Assembly (NCBI GenBank): GCA_023431185.1 | Contig: JAEYXS010000013.1 | Span: 1 to 14,968 of the forward strand | Origin: Verrucomicrobiota bacterium | GTDB lineage: Bacteria; Verrucomicrobiota; Verrucomicrobiia; Limisphaerales; JAEYXS01 | DNA length: 14,968 nt | Reading direction: 5' to 3' | In this document: positions 5,789-13,090 of the stretch, one piece after another | How the letters are laid out: each line of letters begins with the position of its first letter | How positions within the stretch are numbered: the stretch's first letter is position 1 | Made by a program: the position numbers and the translations under genes | The notes under the pieces: model-generated | The model's database searches: none | What the model saw: only the letters and a program-made list of their open reading frames with translations | What the model was told of the DNA's origin: nothing

Positions 5789-8700
5789 TCTCCGCCCGCT
5801 TCCTCCCCGCCACCCACACCACGAAAGCAAACCCCACGAACAACGCTCCCAGTATCCCCACGCGCAAGCCCATCGACGCCGTCTTGAACGCGCGCGTCTC
5901 CAGTTCCACCGTCAGGTCCGTCCACGTATCCACCTGCACCGAGCGGCGGAAGGTCAGCATGCGTCCTTGCTGCGGAATCGTCGCACGGATCTCCGTCGGA
6001 TTCGGCACCGCCGCATCTTGTTGCTGCACGATCCGCTCCGCCAGCCGCATCAGCACCGCGTTATCATCCGCCGTGTTGGCATCGATGATCTGCTTCGCCT
6101 CTTGTTGCGTGTAGTTCACGTCCTTGCGGTTCCGCAGTTCCTTGATATTGCCCGGCACCGCCGCACCGTCTCCGGCCACAGCGGATTGCCGCACATTCAA
6201 GCCCACCAAGGCCTGTTGCAGTTTCAGGTTATGCAACTGCACGCGCGCATCTTCGTTGAAGGCATTATCATGGCCGCTCAAGCCATACGCGCTCTGGAAC
6301 GCCCGGCGCGCCTGCTGCGGATCACCCTTCTCCAGCCACTGATTACCGAGACTCAACATCTGCTCGGCTGTCCGCGTCTTTTCACGATTCAGGCTCATCT
6401 CGTTCGCCAGATACGATTGCGCATCCACCGCCACCGGCTGTGCCATCGGCGTGTCCTGCTGGAGCTGCATCGTGCCGCCCCAATCCTTCAACTCCCATTT
6501 GTGGTTCAGGAACACCTGCCAAGTGATGTTCTCCAGCGGCAGATCGAACTTCGGCCCGTGCAACGCCAGATCCAGCGTGCTCCCGCCCGCCTCACCGATG
6601 CGGCTGGAGTAGAACAACTCCACCGTCGTGACTTGATCCGCCTTCGATTGCTGCTCCAACGGCACCAAGATTTTGTCTGCATCGCGCCACGGCCACACAC
6701 CCTTCTGGTTCACGAACGCGAACCAGAACTGCGCATCTTTCGGCAGGGTGAAGTTCAGCAACCGCTTGTCACCCGGCACCAGATCCATCTTCACCTGCGT
6801 CAGCATCACGCCCTCATCGGAGATCACCGAGCTGAGCGTCACATTGTTCACGCGAGCAGGCAGCAGCTTCGTCGCTTCATGCCGTTCCAGTTGCAGCGGC
6901 AATTGATAAGCCGGCTCCACCAGGCGATACGTCAAGTTCGCTGTCGCTGCCGGGATGTCCTGCAACAACACACGCGGGATGCTCTGCCACTCGGCCGGCT
7001 GCAACGCATTCGGCAACTGCTGTGCCTGCACCTGCAAACGCCCGCCCGATTGCACCGTCACAAAACCCCGCTGCAAGTTCGCATCCACGGCCTGGATGCC
7101 CTGCACCACGGCATTCGTCGCTGCCTCGGCCACCGGCGTCTGCCACGCCGCTTGCAGCATGTACTTGCCGATGATGCGCCGGTGCAATTTCACCTCCCAC
7201 ACCTGCCAGCCGTTCGTCACGGAATTCGGCACCACGAGGAAATCCGCCACCTGCTCGCCCTTGAACCGCACTCCCTCCGCGTTCACCGGCACACGCAGGC
7301 GCAAGGCCTTCAAGCCCGTGTTCTCGATCTGATATTGCAGATTCGCCGCCACCTTTACCTGCGCCTCGCTCAACGTGACGTGTTGCAAGCCCGTCACCTG
7401 CACCCACGCATCTACCTGCTCGATGTCCAAGCCCAACGCCCACTGCGGCTGCAAGAGGCGGAATACCAGCACGCCCTTCTGCCGGATGCCCGTCTTCTGC
7501 GGATCCAGTTGCGTCACACCATCGCGCGTCGCCACCTGTAGGCGCATTCCCTGCTCAGGCACAATCACCAGTTGGCCGCGTTGCTTGCCCGCCTCACGGA
7601 ACGTCACGCGCGGCACATTCACACCCTTCGCCGCCTTTGTGCCCGGACCGGCCAGATTCACGCTGAACTGCGTCTGCCCTTCCGTCTTGCCCTTAAGATG
7701 CAGCGTGATGATACGCCCTTCATCCGCCTTGAGCTCCGTCCAGTGTGAGATCGCTTCGCCCGTGATGGATTCCACATCCAGACCGGCGGGCAGCACGAAA
7801 CTCACGCGGAAGATGCCCGCGCGCGTCACCACCATCGCCGCATTCACCGCCAGCACCGTGCGATCCTCACCCAGTGACAACGTCTCTTGCGTCTCCACCC
7901 GCACATCCGGCTCCACCGGCGACGCCTTCAAGGTGACTGTCCCCTGTGCATCTGCCGAACGGAACGCCCGCCGCAAGGTCAACCCCGCGACCTGCGCGCG
8001 CAACGGCTGCAATACATGCGACGGGAAATCTTCCAGATTGATTGGCGACAACGCCTCCATCTTCACATCATCCAATTGCACTTCCGAACCCGTCGCGATA
8101 CCAACTGAACCCAATTGCCCCGCAGCTCCATTCACCCGCAACAAGCTCGCGCTCTGCTCGAACGGCAACGGCCCCGTCGCCACTTGCGAACGCACGATGA
8201 GCGCGAACGGCCGCGACTGCGCCGGTGTCAGTCCTACCCGCAATTGCCGAGTGTCTGGGTCGAACCGCCACAGCGACACCATCGAGGTCTTTGCACCCGG
8301 CGTCGCATCCAGCACATCCGTGATCGTCGCCCCCGTCGGCACCGTGAACACCAGCTCATTCAATTCACCCTGCGCCGTCCGCACTTCCACACGATGCACG
8401 CCTTCGATGACACCAGCCACCGGCGTGAACAATTGGAAGGTCTCCACATAGAAGACCGCCTTCTCCTTTTTCACATCGCGGCTGCGCGGCTTCCACCCGA
8501 TCCACGGATTCGCCATCGGAGCCAGCACCAGTTGCGTCACGGTCGCCTTCGTGTTCGCGGCATCGCGCTGCACCGAGACGGCCACCGGCGATTCCACATC
8601 CACATCCAGTTCCGGCAGAGTCAACGTGAGACGATTGATCAAGCCATACTGCGTCGGCAGCTCGAACCCGCTCACCCCACTCTTCACCGTCACGTGCAAC

Positions 8701-11700
8701 TGATACTGCACCTCGATGTCATAAGTCCCCGCTGATTGCGCCATCAGCTGGTGCACACGCTTCCCATTCACGATCCCCTGCACCAGCGTTAATCCGTTCG
8801 TCGGATAGTTCACGCGCGTCAGCACCGCCGGATCTTGCAACAACGGCAACGTCTGGTTCTTTGTCGCGTGCCAGCGGATCTTCGCTGTCGCGAGCACAAA
8901 CTTCTCTTCCACCCGGATGTCTTGCACCACGGATTCCGCGATAGCCGGTTCCGGCAAGACCGTGCCCGGCAAGGTCGCTGGTGCGGCTGCCTGCACGGAC
9001 AGCGCGCTAAAGACGATCAACCCGCCCAGCAACAACGCCGTGGTCGCTGCCGGTGAACCGCCCTCTGCTGGTGGCGTCGGCGCAGGCGGCACCTTGCGCA
9101 AGCGCAACAATGCCGGCAGCAACACATGCACCAGCAGGAACAGCAACAGCAAGCCCATGAACATGCCCGCCCCATTCGTCCAACGCAGCGTCGCCCAGCC
9201 TAGCAGCGTCCAGCCCAGCGCCACTCCCGCCGCCCGCTTCATCCCTTGGAACATCAGCATCGACAAGCCCCAGATCACCAAAGCCAGCGGCACCGGCCAT
9301 GCCTGTGTGATGCTCGTGGTCACCGCTGCATCTGCTGGTAGATTTGCCACTTCCACACTCAGCAAGCTCTTGCCTTGCTGCACCGGTGCGAGGAAAGAAA
9401 GCCCCGGCGGCGGTACTTGGTTCTGTCGCGCTGCCAACCCTAACAGCTCGACAAAATGTACCGCCGCCAGGGCGAGGGCTATGAACCCCACCAACGCACC
9501 CCCGAAACGTCTTGGCCCAAAACGATATGCTCCCTCTCCTGCCGCCCAGCGCCATACCAAAGCCGTGAAGCCCACGAAGATGAGCATCACGATCAGCTTG
9601 CCCAGCCCACGCTCGCTGAAGAGCATCCGCGCCAGCCCGGTGAAGCCGGACATATCCGCCACCCCGCTTGCCGGAGCCAGCGAACCGCCGCGATACACCA
9701 GCCGATGCCCTGCATCCGGCGCCATCTCCCACTCCGCCAGCAGCACCGGCACGCCCACGATCGGTGCCTGCACCATCACGCGTGACGGTGTCTTCGAACG
9801 CGAAGCCAGTTTCAAATCCAGCGTCTGCACTGCGCTCGGGTCTGCGCGTTGCGGCAACGGAATGAGATTCGCATCCCCGTCCTTAACCGGCACCACCGTC
9901 GCGCCGTTCACTGTCGCCGACCACAACGTCGTCTCTGGCGGCAGTGTCACGCGGAAATGCGGATTGCCCCGGTTCTTCACGAAATACCGCACATCCGTCA
10001 GCACTTCACCGTCCTGCGAGATGCGTGTCCCCAAGATCGCGCGATCCACGATGAGGCTCACCGTCTCGCCTTGGGCGAGCGGGCTGAGCGCGAGTTGCAG
10101 ATTGAACGGCCGCGCATTGTAACGATACGCCGCGAGGATCGGCGCATCGAAGAACAGGCGGTATTCCGCCGGCACTTCCGCCGTTTCCAACGGCAACAAA
10201 CTTGCCGACACGTTCGACGGCTTCACCTGAAATTGATACGCGCTCACCACCAGCGTATGCCCCTGCTCGTTCTGTGCATCCATCGGCCTTGCGCCGGTGA
10301 AGGTCAGCGTATCGCCCTGCGCCTTGAACGGTCGCTCATACGTCACCAGCAGCGTGTAAGCACCCGACACTGGCGTGTTCAACGTGACGAGATAACCATT
10401 CGTCGTCTTCTGCCAGTTGCTGCGCAGATCCTTGCCCGTGAACTCTACGTTGAAGTATTCCTCCGACAACGAGATGAGGAACGACGACACCGGCGCACCG
10501 GAGATCACGAAATTGATCGTGCTGCTGCCATACGCGATGCCCTCGCCGATGGAGAAGAGGTGCAGCGCATCCGCCTGGATGGACTGCGGCAACCGCTCCA
10601 CGCGCATCACCGCTTCCCAATTCGCCTCGCTCAAGCGGAACGCCGACTGTATGCCTTCGATCTTGCGCGGGAAGAACGCCGTGGCGATGTCCGTCAGCGC
10701 CACCGTCTTCTCCGGTGTGAGGCGGAAGCCTGCATCCGCCGAGACTGCCACATGCCCGCGCGTGGATTTCGCCTTCAACACTTCGACGCGTGGCAGCGCC
10801 CAGGTCGCCTGCCCCAACGCCGCATTGCGCTCCAGCCGCACCTTCACGATCTGGCGTCCCGTGATCGGTGCGCCATAAACGAGCCGCAATTCCGCCTCCG
10901 CCTGCCCCTCTGGTTCCGTGAGGAAGTAATCGCTCAATCCGCCTGCGGACAATCCCGCGATGGCGTACCCTTTCGGCACGCGCAAAATCACCTCACGCAA
11001 CGGGGCCTCACGGATATCCAGTTCGAACTCGCCATCGATCCCCAACTCCGTCTCACCCAGATGATATGCGATCAATTGCGACACGCTCAGCTCCGGCAAA
11101 ACATTGTCCGCCTGCACTCGCAGCGAGAAATCCGCGCTGGAGAACCGGAACGCAAAACGCTGGCTGCCTACGGAACCGAAGACCGATTTCGTCATGTCAT
11201 TCTCGGGAAATTGCTCCGGCGAGATCTGCGAAAGCCCCGTGGATTGCACCACCTCCAACCGCACTGCGCCTTGGTTCACCACGCGCAGATGTCCGGCAAA
11301 CCGCGTCGCGCCCTCCGGCGTGATCTGCATCGCGTCCGTCGCCTGCGGAAATGCGCCCAGCTCCGTCTGCATCTGCACTTGCAGGAGGAAGGCATCCTTC
11401 TGCGGCTGGTTGAACTGCACCACCAGCTTGCGCTCCTTCGCCTCCGCCGCCGGCTCCACCTTCCACGCCAGCACATTCGCGCCCTGCACCGCCGTCACAT
11501 TGCCCTGCCCCCGCACTAGCAATGTCACCTGGTTGAGTTCACCCTGCATTATCTTGCCTTCCAGCAAGGCCACCTGCCGCATCATGCCCGACCCTATGCT
11601 CACCTGTGACAGCATCTCCGCCGCGTAGAAAAGTTTCCCTTCCACCTCCGCCTTCGTCTCCTTCCACGCCAGCTTCACCGCGCCATCCGGCGGCAGGAAG

Positions 11701-12830
11701 CTCTGGAACTCAATCCCCTTCCGCTCCGGTCGCGCTGCGCCTTGAAAGCTAAACTGCGTATCCGCACCCAAGCCCTGGAACACCACCGGTTGCAACGCCG
11801 CCGTCGCCACGCGGAAATCCACGCTGCTCCAGCCGCCCGATTGCTTCACACCCGCATTGAATTTGATCCGCACCGCGTATTCGCCCGGCTTGTCGAAGAC
11901 CAGCACGTAACGCCCGTTATCCAGCTTCAACCGCCAGTCCGCGCTCCGTTCCAGTTCTGCCAGCGCCACATCGCCGGAGAGCAATTGTACCGAGCCCCCC
12001 TTCGGATTCTTCACCCGCGCCGTCGCCGTGAGCGTGAATCCCGCCGTCTTGTCATTGAGCGCACCTTCCAACTTGAAATCTCGCAACACCACGCGCCGCG
12101 CTTCCGGGTCCGCCACCGTGACCGTCAGCGGCAACGCATAGCTGGAGCCTTGGAAACGGAATGCCATCGGCTCCCCGGCTTCCGGCTTCACTTCCGTGCG
12201 CAAGCCTTCCGGCAACAGCTTCACATCGATCGGCACCAAGCCCGTCACACTCACCGGCTGGGCATCTAGCTCCGGCGCCGTCTCCACCTTCAGATACCCA
12301 TTCACCAGCGCGGCCTGCGGCGGCATCAACGTCATGATCGGCAAGCCCGTCCCCAGCACTTGCGTCGTGCGCTCCGCCGTGATCGTGACCACCAATTGCG
12401 TGAGCGCCTTGTCCGTCTTGCGCGGCCGCAGCACCAGCACCCGAGCACCATCCGTCTCCTGCCGCACACTCCAATCCTGCAGATTCGCCCCCGCCACCTG
12501 CTTGATCTCGCCTGGCCCGCTGATGATCAACGGAATCTCCTTCGCCTCGCCCTGCAAGATGTCGAACGTCGCCTGGATCGTGGAAGTATGCTTGTCCCGC
12601 CCGATGAACAACGTGTGCTGCAACGTCGTCGCGAACAGCAGCTTCTCCTTCTCCCCCGTCAACGGCCCGAACTGCCCCTCGATCACGATCCGCGCCTTCC
12701 CATCCTGGACTCCCCCATTGATCGAAACATCCTTCACCTCCGCCTGCGCCGCTGAAGCTGATGGCGATAACGCGATCACCGTCGCCATCACCATTGCCGT
12801 AGCCGCGGACGTGAGTCCGCGCAAACTCAT
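5760..12830 (-). CDS. Giant exported, membrane-anchored protein with two homologous ectodomains
   Basis: The protein has 2356 residues from ATG 12830; its function is unknown. Residues 1-30 form a signal peptide (MSLRGLTSAAT...SASAAQA). Ectodomain 1 (about 30-1070) is beta-rich. Hydrophobic segments follow near 1078-1098, 1110-1131, 1177-1195, 1200-1216, 1219-1242 and 1262-1282; the last ends SVQAAAP like a signal peptide. Ectodomain 2 (about 1283-2190) is homologous to ectodomain 1, a TPR-like helical stretch lies near 2200-2265, and a C-terminal membrane helix (about 2320-2343) is followed by RKRAEK. A motif QGE[AL]...G.G...V.GA...W recurs at residues 93, 429 and 1487. There is no cysteine and no recognisable catalytic motif. 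The frame is open for 137 more codons upstream (to 13241), but that stretch translates intergenic repeats, contains three Cys and overlaps the VWA gene. ATG 12863 and ATG 12794 are possible alternatives. No Shine-Dalgarno sequence is seen. It is probably co-expressed with the upstream VWA gene. Confidence 0.85.
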   Translation of the reverse strand: MSLRGLTSAATAMVMATVIALSPSASAAQAEVKDVSINGGVQDGKARIVIEGQFGPLTGEKEKLLFATTLQHTLFIGRDKHTSTIQATFDILQGEAKEIPLIISGPGEIKQVAGANLQDWSVRQETDGARVLVLRPRKTDKALTQLVVTITAERTTQVLGTGLPIMTLMPPQAALVNGYLKVETAPELDAQPVSVTGLVPIDVKLLPEGLRTEVKPEAGEPMAFRFQGSSYALPLTVTVADPEARRVVLRDFKLEGALNDKTAGFTLTATARVKNPKGGSVQLLSGDVALAELERSADWRLKLDNGRYVLVFDKPGEYAVRIKFNAGVKQSGGWSSVDFRVATAALQPVVFQGLGADTQFSFQGAARPERKGIEFQSFLPPDGAVKLAWKETKAEVEGKLFYAAEMLSQVSIGSGMMRQVALLEGKIMQGELNQVTLLVRGQGNVTAVQGANVLAWKVEPAAEAKERKLVVQFNQPQKDAFLLQVQMQTELGAFPQATDAMQITPEGATRFAGHLRVVNQGAVRLEVVQSTGLSQISPEQFPENDMTKSVFGSVGSQRFAFRFSSADFSLRVQADNVLPELSVSQLIAYHLGETELGIDGEFELDIREAPLREVILRVPKGYAIAGLSAGGLSDYFLTEPEGQAEAELRLVYGAPITGRQIVKVRLERNAALGQATWALPRVEVLKAKSTRGHVAVSADAGFRLTPEKTVALTDIATAFFPRKIEGIQSAFRLSEANWEAVMRVERLPQSIQADALHLFSIGEGIAYGSSTINFVISGAPVSSFLISLSEEYFNVEFTGKDLRSNWQKTTNGYLVTLNTPVSGAYTLLVTYERPFKAQGDTLTFTGARPMDAQNEQGHTLVVSAYQFQVKPSNVSASLLPLETAEVPAEYRLFFDAPILAAYRYNARPFNLQLALSPLAQGETVSLIVDRAILGTRISQDGEVLTDVRYFVKNRGNPHFRVTLPPETTLWSATVNGATVVPVKDGDANLIPLPQRADPSAVQTLDLKLASRSKTPSRVMVQAPIVGVPVLLAEWEMAPDAGHRLVYRGGSLAPASGVADMSGFTGLARMLFSERGLGKLIVMLIFVGFTALVWRWAAGEGAYRFGPRRFGGALVGFIALALAAVHFVELLGLAARQNQVPPPGLSFLAPVQQGKSLLSVEVANLPADAAVTTSITQAWPVPLALVIWGLSMLMFQGMKRAAGVALGWTLLGWATLRWTNGAGMFMGLLLLFLLVHVLLPALLRLRKVPPAPTPPAEGGSPAATTALLLGGLIVFSALSVQAAAPATLPGTVLPEPAIAESVVQDIRVEEKFVLATAKIRWHATKNQTLPLLQDPAVLTRVNYPTNGLTLVQGIVNGKRVHQLMAQSAGTYDIEVQYQLHVTVKSGVSGFELPTQYGLINRLTLTLPELDVDVESPVAVSVQRDAANTKATVTQLVLAPMANPWIGWKPRSRDVKKEKAVFYVETFQLFTPVAGVIEGVHRVEVRTAQGELNELVFTVPTGATITDVLDATPGAKTSMVSLWRFDPDTRQLRVGLTPAQSRPFALIVRSQVATGPLPFEQSASLLRVNGAAGQLGSVGIATGSEVQLDDVKMEALSPINLEDFPSHVLQPLRAQVAGLTLRRAFRSADAQGTVTLKASPVEPDVRVETQETLSLGEDRTVLAVNAAMVVTRAGIFRVSFVLPAGLDVESITGEAISHWTELKADEGRIITLHLKGKTEGQTQFSVNLAGPGTKAAKGVNVPRVTFREAGKQRGQLVIVPEQGMRLQVATRDGVTQLDPQKTGIRQKGVLVFRLLQPQWALGLDIEQVDAWVQVTGLQHVTLSEAQVKVAANLQYQIENTGLKALRLRVPVNAEGVRFKGEQVADFLVVPNSVTNGWQVWEVKLHRRIIGKYMLQAAWQTPVAEAATNAVVQGIQAVDANLQRGFVTVQSGGRLQVQAQQLPNALQPAEWQSIPRVLLQDIPAATANLTYRLVEPAYQLPLQLERHEATKLLPARVNNVTLSSVISDEGVMLTQVKMDLVPGDKRLLNFTLPKDAQFWFAFVNQKGVWPWRDADKILVPLEQQSKADQVTTVELFYSSRIGEAGGSTLDLALHGPKFDLPLENITWQVFLNHKWELKDWGGTMQLQQDTPMAQPVAVDAQSYLANEMSLNREKTRTAEQMLSLGNQWLEKGDPQQARRAFQSAYGLSGHDNAFNEDARVQLHNLKLQQALVGLNVRQSAVAGDGAAVPGNIKELRNRKDVNYTQQEAKQIIDANTADDNAVLMRLAERIVQQQDAAVPNPTEIRATIPQQGRMLTFRRSVQVDTWTDLTVELETRAFKTASMGLRVGILGALFVGFAFVVWVAGRKRAEKHPTSNIEL

Positions 12831-12848
12831 TCTGCGCCACGTGGCTAC
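12799..12848. repeat. REP/MITE-like palindromic element at the giant gene start
   Basis: This 50-bp element is bounded by inverted GTAGCC (12799-12804) and GGCTAC (12843-12848). Inside are two hairpins: GCGGAC/GTCCGC around GTGA (12805-12820), and GCGCA (12819-12823) with TGCGC (12833-12837). I recognise its translation (RRMSLRGLTSAAT) as a recurrent spurious peptide in Verrucomicrobia-type genomes; the copy number in this genome is not visible here. It contains the chosen start codon of the giant gene (12828-12830). Confidence 0.6.
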
Positions 12849-12892
12849 AAACACAGACGCCATTCCGATCCGCAGAAAACCGTGCCAAATGT

Positions 12893-12931
12893 CCCTCTCT
12901 CTCCCCAAGGGAGAGGGCCGGGGTGAGGGGG
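12893..12931. repeat. Palindromic CCCTCTC/GAGAGGG intergenic repeat
   Basis: CTCTCCC (12899-12905) pairs with GGGAGAG (12909-12915) around a CAA loop. A purine-rich tail GGCCGGGGTGAGGGGG follows. I recognise the sequence as a widespread intergenic repeat whose spurious translation reads SPSPRPSPLGRE. Here the left arm has an extra CTCT. It lies between the VWA and giant genes and lacks a T-run. Confidence 0.65.
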
Positions 12932-12986
12932 AAGAAATCTCACAAAACCCCTCAGCATCCACCTCGACAAGCGCCCCTCCCCCTCT

Positions 12987-13070
12987 GAACGTTGGAAGTT
13001 GAACGTTGGAAGTTGAACGTTCCCCATTCCCCATTCGATGTTGGACGTTCGATGTTCGATGTTCGATGTT
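12987..13070. repeat. Heptamer repeat array, 12 units, between the VWA and giant genes
   Basis: Twelve units lie in perfect 7-bp register: GAACGTT, GGAAGTT, GAACGTT, GGAAGTT, GAACGTT, CCCCATT, CCCCATT, CGATGTT, GGACGTT, CGATGTT, CGATGTT, CGATGTT. All end in TT. There is no stop codon in the minus-strand reading frames used, which is why the giant frame stays open across it. It starts 20 bp after the VWA stop. Together with 12799-12848 and 12893-12931 it fills most of the 260-bp spacer, which has no other recognisable gene or clear promoter. Confidence 0.9.
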
Positions 13071-13090
13071 TCCCATAAAATTTCTCCTGT

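Noticed and set aside
5664..7541. 625-codon open frame on the plus strand antisense to the giant gene (and similar long ones at 9849-11519, 8917-10122, 13745-14758).
   Set aside because: These are His/Arg/Leu-rich or Ser/Thr/Cys-rich low-information proteins without domains, lying wholly opposite convincing coding sequence. They result from GC-rich third positions.
12987..13070. CRISPR array.
   Set aside because: Units are 7 bp with no spacers, and there are no cas genes nearby.
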